A stretch of DNA of 64,000 nt from Hymenobacter terricola (GCF_017921975.2 NZ_JAGEMO020000015.1:215370-279369), one strand, 5' to 3'. Positions 36,901 through 44,729 are shown, numbered from the stretch's first letter. Translations and numbers: made by a program. The notes: generated by a model from the letters alone, not told the origin.

Positions 36901-36981
36901 GGACACTTGCCGGGACTGGGCCTGCGCCGCAAACGTTCCCAGGAACGCCAGCAGCCCAATAATGAGACGGAGTTTTTGCAT
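33910..36981 (-). CDS. susC: SusC/RagA-family TonB-dependent outer-membrane transporter
   Basis: 1023 residues with signal peptide (LRLIIGLLAFLGTFAAQAQS). An N-terminal carboxypeptidase-regulatory-like domain (VSGRVFSAADKTPLPGVSVL) is followed by the plug domain, which opens with NEVVVVGYGTQRKRDITGSV, and a 22-strand barrel ending RTFIAGLRMGF. It is the first gene of the locus and pairs with susD. Energy comes from TonB. A LacI-type operator candidate lies ~95 bases upstream, and the hybrid two-component gene is divergent from it. Confidence 0.96.
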   Translation of the reverse strand: MQKLRLIIGLLAFLGTFAAQAQSRQVSGRVFSAADKTPLPGVSVLLKGTTTGTSTNAAGEFDLAVPSADGAVLVFSFVGFESVEQAIGSSASVSVQLKEQSQGLNEVVVVGYGTQRKRDITGSVASISAEQVAETPIARADQILQGRVSGVQVTQTNSEPGGNVSIRIRGTNSINSGNEPLFVVDGFPGAGDLNSINPSDIESIEVLKDASATAIYGSRGANGVVLITTKKGKVGRNTTSFEAYSGIQRVRHKYDLMTAPQFADYLNDVRAQGNAASPTTALPLPYTPDQIAALGPGTDWQSEILRTGKMNNYQLGFNGGTEETRYNLSFNYFDQQGIILNSGFKRGTVRLNLDKKVSNKITLNFSSQIAATSEQRALVNSQGGSFGGVLLDALRFSPIVPVRDADGAYTYSNTPLPYVEDVGNPVAYAEKAQDNRTTVRGLVNVAANYIIVKGLTLRSTAGLDYNNQQIDQYRPSDIFLGRTTNGSATRSNANNYSWVNENTLTFDRALNENNVLNVVGGLTFQQFAGSNFNSTATNFFTNTLGTDNLSLGAVTLTPGSGRYANTLASYFGRVNYQLMQRFLFTFTMRADGSSRFGANNKWGYFPSAAFAYRLIDEPFMKGVSFLSDLKLRASYGITGNQEISNYQSLSRYSVGAYASGSTRLVGLVPANIPNPNLSWESTASSNVGVDLAFLENRITFTADAYYKKTSDLLLQVSIPRTTGFGSIYLNAGSVENKGLELALNTTNFDGKFFSWNTNLNFSLNRNKVLDLNGEYERYVGSSSSSLFVGSGLGNTSVLRVGSPIGSFFGYQFDGLWQTQDEITASGTKSGARPGDPRYVDQNGDGAITATDRVIIGQAQPKFIYGVTNNFKLSNFNLSVFIQGVQGDDVLNLNRYELESGITTTNKLATVVNRWTGPGTSNTIARAGSTLRRSTGIVSDVIEDGSFVRLKTVTLGYTFKVPELLKAIKTANIYVTAQNLVTLTKYTGYDPEVNSFGSNNLSLNTDYNAFPSTRTFIAGLRMGF

Positions 36982-37072
36982 ATAGGTGGGTTTTTGTGGT
37001 GAGTGAGGGCTTAGTTGGCGATAGTAAAGAAAGAAGATGCCCTGCCGCGGACAACACCGAAAAGCCGGGTTT

Positions 37073-37092
37073 TTACGGAATCGTTTACGTAA
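37073..37092. promoter_or_regulatory. LacI-type operator candidate between susC and the hybrid regulator
   Basis: TTACGGAATCGTTTACGTAA, a pseudo-palindrome of form TTACG-N-AA-N-CG-N-TT-N-CGTAA. The minus-strand core TAAACGATTCCGT is shared with the site at 24709-24728. It sits in the gap between susC and the divergent regulator gene, where it could control either or both. Confidence 0.55.
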
Positions 37093-37283
37093 ATCAGGAC
37101 AATTATCATTTGATTATCAGGTATTTGAGCTTAATAATGGCGCAAAATTTTCTGCATCTCCCGCACGGGCCACTCCCGGTGGGTCGGCCCGGCCCGCGGC
37201 CTGGCCGAGCGGAAGCCTTCGCGAATTGCCGAACCAGGGCCCCAAACCGCGCTTGCCGCGCGGCAGCCCGCTGGCTTAGCCTG

Positions 37284-37291
37284 TATATTTG
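37284..37291 (+). promoter_or_regulatory. Candidate Bacteroidota -7 promoter element for the hybrid regulator
   Basis: TATATTTG matches the TAnnTTTG -7 consensus of Bacteroidota primary sigma factor promoters, 45 bases before the chosen GTG start at 37336. No good TTTG -33 element lies at the right distance, so this is a weak call. The rest of the 354-base gap 36982-37335 holds only the operator candidate. Confidence 0.3.
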
Positions 37292-37335
37292 GATAAGCGG
37301 TGCCGCCCGTCCCACCCCTGGCATCGCCGAATAGC

Positions 37336-40137
37336 GTGAACAGACTCTTCCCCGTGCGATTCCGGATGCTGCTGTGGTTGGTGCCGACGCTGGCGCTGCT
37401 GGCCGGCTGCGCGCCGGCCGCCCATCCGCCGGCCTACCGCATTGGCTTCTCGCAATGCAGCACCTCCGGCCCCTGGCGCCAGGCGGTGCTCACCGGCATG
37501 GAACGGGAGCTGAGCTTCCATCCGGAAGCGCAGCTGTGCATGCTGAATGCCCACGACGACAGCCACTTGCAGCGGCAGCAAATCCGGGAGCTGCTGCGGG
37601 GCGGCATCGACCTGCTGATTGTGTCGCCCTTTGACGCCGCCCTCGTAACTCCGGCGGTGGAAGAAGCCTACCGGCGCGGCATTCCGGTGGTGCTGCTCGA
37701 CCGGCGCACCACCTCGCAGCAGTACACCGCCTACGTGGGCGGCGACAACGTGGAAGTGGGCCAGACCGCTGCCCGGTACGCGGCGCGCTTACTGAAGGAG
37801 CGGGGCAGCGTAATCGAAGTGCTGGGCGCGCTGGCTTCGTCGGCTACGGCGGGGCGGCACCAGGGATTTGCCCAGGGCCTCGCGGCCTTTCCCAACCTAC
37901 ACGTCGCCGCCCAAATCAACGGTGACTGGAACGTGACCGCGCTGAAAAAGCCGCTCCTGGCCGCCCTGAAAGCGCATCCGGAGGTGTCGCTCATTTTCGC
38001 CCACAACGACCGGATGGCCGTGAGTGCCGCCGAAGTTTGCCAGCAGCTGGGGCGGGCCGGGCAGGTGCGCGTCATCGGCGTTGATGGCCTGGACCCGGGC
38101 CTGGTGCAAAAGGGCGTGCTGAAGGCGTCGATGCTGTACTCGACGGCCGGCGAAGACGCCATTCGCACCGCCCTGAAAATCCTGAATCATCAGCCGTTCA
38201 AGCGGGAAAACATCCTGGGCACGCTGGTTATCGACTCCACCAACGTGCTGACCCTGCAGCGGCAGACCGATAAAATTCGCACGCAGCAGCAGGATATTGA
38301 GCAGCAGCAGGGCCTGTTGCAACGCCTGCGCGCCACGTATGCCAACCTGCAAACGGCCCTCTACGGCTTGCTCGCCACGCTGCTCGGGGCGCTGGTGCTG
38401 GGCGCCGTGGCGTGGCGCTCGGCCCGCAAAAACCGCCAGATTAACCATCAGCTGGCCCTGCAAAATGCGGAGAACGATAAAATCAACCACCAGCTGGTCA
38501 GCCAGAACGAGGAAATCCGGATGCAGCGCAACCAGCTCGAAGCCCTCGCCGAACAATCCCGCGTCGACACCGAAGCCAAGCTCCGCTTCTTTACCAACTT
38601 CTCGCACGAGCTGCGCACGCCCCTCACCCTGATAATGGGGCCGGTGGAAGAGCTGCTCACCAGCAGCGCCGAGCTGTCGGGCGCGCAGCGCCAGGACCTG
38701 GCCCTGGTGCGGCGCAACACCCAGCGCCTGTTGCAGCTCGTGAACCAGCTGCTGGATTTCCGCAAAATTGAGGTGGGCAAAACGGCCGTGCGGGCCTCCG
38801 AAAGCAATCTGGTGGCCTTCGTGCGCGAGATTGTGGATGCCTTCGAGAAGCCCGCCCAGCTGCGCGGGGTGCGCCTGCGGTTTCTGGCCGCCGAGCCGGA
38901 GTTATTCGCGTGGTTCGACGCCAACCTCCTGGATAAAGTCTTTCTCAACCTGCTCTCCAATGCCCTGAAATTCACCCCCGACCAGGGCCGGATTACCATC
39001 AGCCTGCAAGCCGCCGACCACGGCCGGGCGCTGCAAGTCAGCATTGCCGATACCGGCCGGGGCATCAGCGAGCAGGACCAGGCGCACATTTTTGAGTGGT
39101 TTTACCAAGGTGAGCAAGGGGGCGTGGCCAAGGGCTCGGGCATGGGGCTGGCGCTGGCGCACGGGCTGGTGCGCCTGCACCTGGGGCAGCTCGCGTTCAG
39201 CAGCCAGCCGGGCCAGGGCAGCACGTTCACGGTCACGCTGCCCCGGGAATTGCCGGAAGCCTTGCGTGCCGTGAGCCGGACCGATTCTCCGGCTATTGCC
39301 TTGGACGAGCCGGAGCCGATTCCCGGCGATTTTGGGCTGGAAGTGCCGCTGGACACGGCCGAAACGGGCCGCGAAACGCTGGTGCTCGTGATTGAGGACA
39401 ACCCGGAAGTGAATGATTTCCTGGCCCGGAAGCTGCGCGGCGATTTCCGGGTGCAAAGCGCCACCGATGGCCACACCGGCTTCCGAATGGCCACCGACCT
39501 GATTCCCGACCTGATAGTGTGCGACGTGATGATGCCCGGCCTGAGCGGGCTGGAGGTGGTGGCCCAGCTGCGGGCCGACTGGCGCACGTCGCACATTCCG
39601 GTGGTGCTGCTCACGGCCCGCCACGCGCCCGAGCAGCAGGTGGAAGGCGTGCAGGCCGGCGCTGACCTCTACCTTACCAAGCCGTTCAGCCCCACGTTTT
39701 TGCTCGAAAGCGTGCGCACGCTGCTGGCCAACCGCGCCCGGCAGCGCGAGCATTTCCGCCGCGAGCTAAGCCTGGACACCGCCACCGTGGCCACCAACCC
39801 CGACCAGAAATTCCTGGCCGACCTCACCGCCACCATCGAGGCCAACCTCACCAAAACCGACCTGAGCGTGGAGGAAGTGGCCCGCAGCCTGGGCATTTCG
39901 CGCATGCAGCTCTACCGCAAAGTGAAGGCCGTGCTGGGCACCGGCGTCACGGACTTTATCCAGAGCCTGCGCCTCACCAAAGCCCGCGAATTGCTGCTCG
40001 ACGACCGGCGCACGATTGCCGATGTGGCCTACGAACTGGGCTTCTCGTCGCCCTCTTATTTCGCCACCAGCTTCCGGGCCCGCTATCAGCTCACGCCGTC
40101 GGAGTTTCGGGCCATGCACGTTTCGTCGGCCAACTGA
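37336..40137 (+). CDS. Hybrid two-component system protein with periplasmic sugar-binding-type sensor
   Basis: 933 residues in one chain. A lipobox-like LALLAGC ends the N-terminal signal; then a LacI/ribose-binding-type periplasmic domain (~30-300: IGFSQCSTSGPWRQAV, ELLRGGIDLLIVSPFD, VIGVDGLDPGLV), a helix at ~342-362, HisKA with H424 in FSHELRTPLTLIMG, HATPase (LLSNALKF), a receiver with D730 in LIVCDVMMPGLSG, and a C-terminal AraC helix-turn-helix (ISRMQLYRKVKAVLGTG). This is the variant HTCS seen for monosaccharide sensing, such as the fructose HTCS BT1754, rather than the Y_Y_Y type. I chose the GTG at 37336 for a proper signal; one at 37300 is possible. It is divergent from susC and its likely activator. 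Confidence 0.92.
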   Translation: MNRLFPVRFRMLLWLVPTLALLAGCAPAAHPPAYRIGFSQCSTSGPWRQAVLTGMERELSFHPEAQLCMLNAHDDSHLQRQQIRELLRGGIDLLIVSPFDAALVTPAVEEAYRRGIPVVLLDRRTTSQQYTAYVGGDNVEVGQTAARYAARLLKERGSVIEVLGALASSATAGRHQGFAQGLAAFPNLHVAAQINGDWNVTALKKPLLAALKAHPEVSLIFAHNDRMAVSAAEVCQQLGRAGQVRVIGVDGLDPGLVQKGVLKASMLYSTAGEDAIRTALKILNHQPFKRENILGTLVIDSTNVLTLQRQTDKIRTQQQDIEQQQGLLQRLRATYANLQTALYGLLATLLGALVLGAVAWRSARKNRQINHQLALQNAENDKINHQLVSQNEEIRMQRNQLEALAEQSRVDTEAKLRFFTNFSHELRTPLTLIMGPVEELLTSSAELSGAQRQDLALVRRNTQRLLQLVNQLLDFRKIEVGKTAVRASESNLVAFVREIVDAFEKPAQLRGVRLRFLAAEPELFAWFDANLLDKVFLNLLSNALKFTPDQGRITISLQAADHGRALQVSIADTGRGISEQDQAHIFEWFYQGEQGGVAKGSGMGLALAHGLVRLHLGQLAFSSQPGQGSTFTVTLPRELPEALRAVSRTDSPAIALDEPEPIPGDFGLEVPLDTAETGRETLVLVIEDNPEVNDFLARKLRGDFRVQSATDGHTGFRMATDLIPDLIVCDVMMPGLSGLEVVAQLRADWRTSHIPVVLLTARHAPEQQVEGVQAGADLYLTKPFSPTFLLESVRTLLANRARQREHFRRELSLDTATVATNPDQKFLADLTATIEANLTKTDLSVEEVARSLGISRMQLYRKVKAVLGTGVTDFIQSLRLTKARELLLDDRRTIADVAYELGFSSPSYFATSFRARYQLTPSEFRAMHVSSAN

Positions 40138-40167
40138 AACAATCTCAAAAGCCCTGCAACAAAAGTG

Positions 40168-40198
40168 AAACCGAACCTGGCAACGGGCTCGGTTTTTT
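40168..40198 (+). terminator. Rho-independent terminator after the hybrid regulator
   Basis: Stem AACCGA ... TCGGTT (with CC/GG extension) around a short loop, followed by six T. It lies 31 bases after the stop at 40137. The rest of the gap up to 40463 is AT-rich and holds no gene I can see. Confidence 0.75.
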
Positions 40199-40463
40199 AT
40201 TTGTATAAACTTGATAATAAGTATTTTGAATAAAAATTCGCTCATGAACAGGGTTTGAATAAAATGTGCACGGAGTAGGGACGGGGAATGCAGAATTTTA
40301 TGCAAGCAGGAAAAAAGCCACCACCTCGCCGCGGTAATACGGGTGAATCCTGGCGGTTTTGTCGGCCTGACAGGGCCTTTTTCTGGCTGCTTTTTCATTC
40401 TGCCGGTGGCTGTTCAGGCCGCAGCTCCCGATGCTGGCCCCGGTACTAACCCCGATTCTTCCC

Positions 40464-41540
40464 ATGAGTGCTATCAACCTCAAGCAGCTGGCCGGCCAGC
40501 TGGGCCTGTCGTCGTCCACGGTGTCGCGGGCGCTGCGCGACAGCTACGAAATCAGCACCGCGACCCGCGAGCGGGTGCAGGTGATGGCCCGGCAGCTCGA
40601 CTACCAGCCCAACCCGTACGCCGGCAGCCTGCGCAACAACGTGACCAAAACCATCGGGGTGATTTTGCCCGAGGTCGACAACCATTTTTTCTCCTCGGCC
40701 ATCAACGGCATCGAGGAAGTGGCGCAGCAAAATGGCTACCACGTCCTCATTTACCTGACGCACGACAGCGAAGAGCAGGAAAAATCAGTGTCCCAATACC
40801 TCACCAGCGGGCGCGTCGATGGCATTCTGGTGTCGTTGGCCAGCGGCACCCGCAACATCAGCCACCTCGAAAAGCTGAAGAAGCTGGAAATTCCCATGGT
40901 CCAGTTCGACCGGGTGAGCAAAAAGCTGAACACGGCCACCGTGACCACCGACGACTACGTGAGCGGCTACAAGGCCACCGAGCACCTCATCCGGGCCGGG
41001 TGCCGCCGCATCGCCTACCTGCTGGTGTCCGAGAACTTGTCGATTGGCAGCAAGCGCATGCAGGGCTACCTGGCGGCCCTGCACGACCACCACATTCCCT
41101 ACGACGCCGGCCTGGTGCTCAACGGCAGCGGCCCGAACGATGAAAACCTGGTACGCATCAGGCACTTTCTGCGGCAGAACCCGCAGGTCGACGGCATCTT
41201 TGCCTCTGTCGAGCGCCTGGCTCTGAGCAGCTACCACGCCTGCCAAAGCCTGGGAATTGCCATTCCGAAGGCCATCAAAATCATCGGGTTTTCCAACATG
41301 GAAACCGCTTCGCTGCTCGCCCCCAGCCTCACCACCATCACTCAGCCCGCCTATGCGGTGGGCAAGGAAGCCGCCCGCATCCTGTTCCACGCAATCACGA
41401 AAAACAAGCCGGTGCTGCCCGCCCAAAGCATCGAGTTAAAGTCCGAGCTGGTGGTGAGGGCGTCGACGCAAGCCGGTAGCCAACCTACGAATGCGCGGTT
41501 TGTTGAAGTGTGCCAGGCAGTCCAGGCAGTAGGCTTTTGA
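40464..41540 (+). CDS. LacI-family transcriptional regulator
   Basis: 358 residues from the ATG at 40464. The N-terminal helix-turn-helix is NLKQLAGQLGLSSSTVSRAL, with a hinge helix (PNPYAGSLRN), followed by the periplasmic-binding-like ligand domain (KTIGVILPEVDNHFFSSAIN, GRVDGILVSLAS, KIIGFSNMETASLLAPSLTTI). Such regulators bind CG-centred palindromes and release on sugar binding. The three operator candidates with AAACGATT core (24709, 37073, 54793) could be its targets. It is downstream of the hybrid regulator, with a terminator between. Confidence 0.95.
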   Translation: MSAINLKQLAGQLGLSSSTVSRALRDSYEISTATRERVQVMARQLDYQPNPYAGSLRNNVTKTIGVILPEVDNHFFSSAINGIEEVAQQNGYHVLIYLTHDSEEQEKSVSQYLTSGRVDGILVSLASGTRNISHLEKLKKLEIPMVQFDRVSKKLNTATVTTDDYVSGYKATEHLIRAGCRRIAYLLVSENLSIGSKRMQGYLAALHDHHIPYDAGLVLNGSGPNDENLVRIRHFLRQNPQVDGIFASVERLALSSYHACQSLGIAIPKAIKIIGFSNMETASLLAPSLTTITQPAYAVGKEAARILFHAITKNKPVLPAQSIELKSELVVRASTQAGSQPTNARFVEVCQAVQAVGF

Positions 41541-41569
41541 TGGGCTTAGGATTTCCACAATTGGTGCCT

Positions 41570-41634
41570 CACCTTAGCCGCAAAGCGGCGGCACTCTTGG
41601 CTCGCGGTAGGTGCCGCCGCTTTGCGGCAAGGTG
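41570..41634. terminator. Strong bidirectional hairpin between converging genes
   Basis: Inverted repeat with ~24-base arms: CACCTTAGCCGCAAAGCGGC ... and GCCGCTTTGCGGCAAGGTG, one mismatch, ~17-base loop. It lies 30 bases after the LacI gene and before the end of the minus-strand gene at 41719, so it can stop both. Its nested GCCGCAAAGCGGC shape suggests it may also be a repeat-family member. Confidence 0.6.
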
Positions 41635-41659
41635 ACTGCGTAACTTCTGTGGGTAAACT

Positions 41660-41700
41660 GGAACGAGCACCCCAAATTGAAAATTCGAGGTGCTCGTTCC
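41660..41700. terminator. Second hairpin between converging genes
   Basis: Perfect 12-base arms GGAACGAGCACC (41660-41671) and GGTGCTCGTTCC (41689-41700) with an AT-rich 17-base loop. It lies 18 bases past the stop of the minus-strand gene and is probably its transcript end; no clear T-run follows. Confidence 0.5.
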
Positions 41701-41718
41701 GATAACTCAACCGGTCAT

Positions 41719-42858
41719 TCAAAGCAGCAAGACGTCGATGCGGTGCGCGTGCACCATCTCAAGCCGGTTCGACCAGGCAAAGAGCGTGAAGAAGCCGTCC
41801 TGCGAGGCCACCAGCGCCAGAGAGTCGCGTTGGTCGTGCACAAACTGGGCGGCGGCCAGGTGGCGGGTGCCGCCGTTTTGGGCAGGGTGCACGGTGCGCG
41901 GCTGGCTGCCCACCACGGGCTCGGTGATGACCATTTGCTCGACGGGCGTGCTGGTGGCCGCCCGCGTCACCTTCGCCCCGAAGGCCAGCATTTCGTAGCC
42001 TTGCGTGAGCACGGTGGCGCCGTCGACGGCCGTAAAGCCGCCCACTACGCCAATGGCACGGAGCAGACTTTCCTGCCATTCCTGGCTGAGCGGCCCGGTG
42101 GTGCCCCGGTGCAGCAGCTCGGCAATAGTGCCAAAGGGCGGCAGCACGGGGTATTTCAGGGGCTGCACAATGGAGGCCTGCCACGTGGCCGACTGCGGCG
42201 GCACCAGCAGCACCAGTCCGCCCCGGCCGTGCAGGCGCATGGCGGCGGCCAGCTCTACCAGCACGTTCACGGCCGTGCCGGCCTGGGCCAGCAGCGGCAT
42301 CCCGTAGAGCGAGGCCAGCAGCGCCGGGCAGTCCAATAGCTCCCGGTTTTCTTCGTCCACCATCTGCAGCTGGTCGCCGCGCAGCACGGCCACGTTGATG
42401 AACTTGCCCAGGCCCTCCTGGCGCGAATGCTTGACCACGAGCAAGCCGGGCTCCACCACTTCCAGCACCAGGCACAGCGCGGGCAGGCGCGTGGCGGTGC
42501 CCCAGATGTAGAGGTCGTCGCCCTCGGCCCACACGCCCAGGTGGGTGCCCGGCTGCTCCACCGCCGGCGCCAGCTTGAGCAGGTTGTGCGGCGTGAGGCG
42601 CAGGCGGTGGGCCAGCTCCAGCGGGGCCGTCGTTTGCGCGGACGACAGCAGGGCCAGCGATATTTTGGGCGGGTGGCCTTCTTCCTGGCGCAGGCTGGTC
42701 CAGAACGCCACATCAATCAGCGCTTCCAGCAACGGCACGGCCGGGGGCGGCCCCAGGGCGGCCCCGCCGGCCGTGGTCAGCGCCAGGTGGTGGGCAAAAT
42801 GCGCGGCAATGGCCGGGGCCACCATGCGGGCCCCCAGGTAACTCGGTTCGGATAACAT
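41719..42858 (-). CDS. DACNV-type sensor protein (diadenylate-cyclase-like domain)
   Basis: 379 residues, no signal peptide. The C-terminal third has the signature pieces of the DisA/DAC fold: GGFTAVDGATVLTQGYEMLA (Asp-Gly-Ala) and NGGTRHLAAAQFVHD (Gly-Thr-Arg-His), followed by ALVASQDGFFTLFAW. The N-terminal two thirds fit the DACNV variant described in Bacteroidota as a sensor partner. DAC domains make c-di-AMP from ATP; whether this variant is active or only binds nucleotide cannot be told from sequence. It is flanked by a GNAT gene 51 bases upstream on the same strand and hairpins downstream. Confidence 0.72.
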   Translation of the reverse strand: MLSEPSYLGARMVAPAIAAHFAHHLALTTAGGAALGPPPAVPLLEALIDVAFWTSLRQEEGHPPKISLALLSSAQTTAPLELAHRLRLTPHNLLKLAPAVEQPGTHLGVWAEGDDLYIWGTATRLPALCLVLEVVEPGLLVVKHSRQEGLGKFINVAVLRGDQLQMVDEENRELLDCPALLASLYGMPLLAQAGTAVNVLVELAAAMRLHGRGGLVLLVPPQSATWQASIVQPLKYPVLPPFGTIAELLHRGTTGPLSQEWQESLLRAIGVVGGFTAVDGATVLTQGYEMLAFGAKVTRAATSTPVEQMVITEPVVGSQPRTVHPAQNGGTRHLAAAQFVHDQRDSLALVASQDGFFTLFAWSNRLEMVHAHRIDVLLL

Positions 42859-42909
42859 GGAGAGGAATTGGTGCGAGGCGGCCCAAAGGACCGGAATTTA
42901 GCAGCAAGT

Positions 42910-43596
42910 CTACGCGTGCTGCTGCTGAATCGTATAAATCGACAATTCCCGGCGAACTGCAAACCCCAGGAATTTATACACGGCAATGGCCCTGGCGTTG
43001 TCGGCTCTCACGTGCAGGAAGGGGATGCCCGCGGCTGCTTTTATCCGGCGAATCTGGCTGAGCAGCAGCTGGCGGGCATGCCCCTGGCCGAGGTGGTCCG
43101 GGTGGGTGCACACCGCGCTGATTTCGGCATATGGGCGCGGGTGCAGCCGCTGGCCGGCCATGGCCACCAGCTCCGTTCCCTGAAAAATCCCCTCGTAATG
43201 GCCAAAGGCGATGGTGTTCTGAAAAAATGGCCCGGGATTGGTCATTCTGGTGAGGGCGAGCATGGCGGGCACGTGCTGCTCCCGCAACGGAACCAGCGCC
43301 TGCTGCGCCGCCACGGGCTCTGCCGGGGCATCATGCACCAGCTGCAGCACCCTCGTGTGCCGCACCACTGTCCACAGCGCCGGAATCGTCAGCTCGTCGG
43401 GAGTAACCACGCCAAAAGTGCCTTCGAAGGGAATAAGGTCGTGGAGGGCCACCAGCCCGGCCGGCGTGATGGCCGCCAGGCCCACGAAAGGCGACACGTC
43501 CCTCGGGAAATATTTCGCCCGCTCGTCGCCGTTCGCCAGGCTTTCATTGCCTGAAATCAGTGCGTTCCAAACCGGATTATCGAGTAGGTGGGCCAT
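42910..43596 (-). CDS. GNAT-family N-acetyltransferase
   Basis: 228 residues from the ATG at 43596. The C-terminal half holds the acetyl-CoA site, AEISAVCTHPDHLGQGHARQ (Q-x-x-G-x-G/A-like) and the later NARAIAVYKFLGFAVRREL. The N-terminal half is an extra domain of FR47 type (LWTVVRHTRVLQLVHDAP). It transfers an acetyl group from acetyl-CoA to an amine; the acceptor is unknown. It is next to the CGNR regulator gene, 54 bases away, on the same strand. Confidence 0.88.
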   Translation of the reverse strand: MAHLLDNPVWNALISGNESLANGDERAKYFPRDVSPFVGLAAITPAGLVALHDLIPFEGTFGVVTPDELTIPALWTVVRHTRVLQLVHDAPAEPVAAQQALVPLREQHVPAMLALTRMTNPGPFFQNTIAFGHYEGIFQGTELVAMAGQRLHPRPYAEISAVCTHPDHLGQGHARQLLLSQIRRIKAAAGIPFLHVRADNARAIAVYKFLGFAVRRELSIYTIQQQHA

Positions 43597-43650
43597 GCAG
43601 AAAAAAGTGCTGGAAGGGATGAAGTGCAAAGCGGCGGCGTTGCCGCGTGC

Positions 43651-44256
43651 TCAGGCTTTCGCTTTCTGCTTGTGGTAGTAGCGCAAGGCTTTGGCCTGGG
43701 TGCCGCACGTAGCGCACCACGCCCGGCTCTGGTTCTTGGTGGTATCGAAAAAAAAGACCGTACAGTGCGGATTCGAGCAGGCCTTGACGCGCCCGGCCTC
43801 GGCGGCAACTGCCAGCTCGGCAAAAGATTCGGCCAGGGGCACGGCCAGGTGCGCGGACTCGCGCAGCTCCAGCCGGGACTGAAGCTGCCAGTGGCCATCA
43901 TCGGTGAGCACCAGCTGCCCCGAGCGGGAGCCGCTGCGCAACAGGGCCTGCAGGCGGGCGAGTTCGGCCGGGGGGAGGGGCTGCTGGGCGTGCAGCGCCG
44001 CGAAGAGCGGCCGCAGGTCGGCCCGCAGCGCCTGAAACTGCGCCACCACCTGCTCCGGCACTTCACTGGCCCACTTGCGAAGGGCGGCTAAGTCGGCGGG
44101 GTCGGTGAAAACACCGCGCTCAATGAGCCAGTCGGCCACCTGCTGTGCCGTTTGGAGCCGCTCGACCGGGCCCTGCTTGCTGGCGTACTCGGTGTTGAGA
44201 AAATCGATACAGAGATACTTGTCTTTAATGGCCGATTTGGGGTCAGAAAGGGGCAT
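43651..44256 (-). CDS. CGNR zinc-finger / ABATE-domain regulator
   Basis: 201 residues. An N-terminal ABATE-type domain (YLCIDFLNTEYASKQGPVER) is followed by the C-terminal zinc finger CSNPHCTVFFFDTTKNQSRAWCATCGTQ. The family usually ends its finger in Cys-Gly-Asn-Arg; here it is Cys-Gly-Thr-Gln, so the name motif is changed although all four Cys are kept. Such proteins are thought to be stress-related transcription regulators. It is divergent from an SDR gene across a gap with repeated half-sites and may control it. Confidence 0.85.
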   Translation of the reverse strand: MPLSDPKSAIKDKYLCIDFLNTEYASKQGPVERLQTAQQVADWLIERGVFTDPADLAALRKWASEVPEQVVAQFQALRADLRPLFAALHAQQPLPPAELARLQALLRSGSRSGQLVLTDDGHWQLQSRLELRESAHLAVPLAESFAELAVAAEAGRVKACSNPHCTVFFFDTTKNQSRAWCATCGTQAKALRYYHKQKAKA

Positions 44257-44348
44257 AGGGCACAGTAATAATATAATTAGTCAATGGGAATCAGCATAAT
44301 GGCCAGGGGCGTAACCCCACTTTTCCCGACTGCAAAGATATGGAATAC

Positions 44349-44649
44349 TTTACAGGCAATGCCTTCTTTGCCAGTAAAACGAAGGGCCGACTTATTCCGG
44401 AAATGCTCCCCGCTAATTCCGGCTGCCGTCCTCTCTTGAATAGGCACAGTTGATTTATTCCAGAGCCAATTGATTGAAAAAAGCGGACCGGCAAAAAAAT
44501 AATTAGCCAGTAAAATGCCCTGAATCAATTCCTGACAACGCAGAAAGCAGTTTGGGACGGGCATCAATGCTTTACCGTTAAAAATAATTATTGCCGGTAA
44601 AGTAACGAAGATATACATTTGTCCACCCTAAAGTTATTTAGGCAGTAAA
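44349..44649. promoter_or_regulatory. Array of operator-like half-sites between the CGNR and SDR genes
   Basis: The 473-base gap 44257-44729 has at least six copies of a TTTAC-N-GGCAA half-site: 44349 (TTTACAGGCAA), 44368 reverse (TTGCCAGTAAA), 44503 reverse (TTAGCCAGTAAA), 44571 (TTTACCGTTAA), 44591 reverse (TTGCCGGTAAA), 44638 reverse (TTAGGCAGTAAA). Two facing pairs (44349/44368 and 44571/44591) have almost equal spacing (19 and 20 bases). This looks like a multi-site operator for a dimeric regulator, perhaps the divergent CGNR protein. Confidence 0.5.
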
Positions 44650-44729
44650 AACGACCGGCCATGGGCCCAGCCGGCTTACCCACACCATTTTTCCAGCTGA
44701 ATAACTTCAGCCGCATTTTTCTCTTCACC

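Noticed and set aside
37300..37335. Upstream GTG start for the hybrid regulator
   Set aside because: It puts a Pro-rich stretch before the signal; the GTG at 37336 gives a basic n-region, a hydrophobic core and LLAGC.
44277..44618. 113-codon open frame on the minus strand between the CGNR and SDR genes
   Set aside because: Codon use and AT content are unlike neighbours, the product matches nothing, and the stretch is covered by operator-like half-sites.
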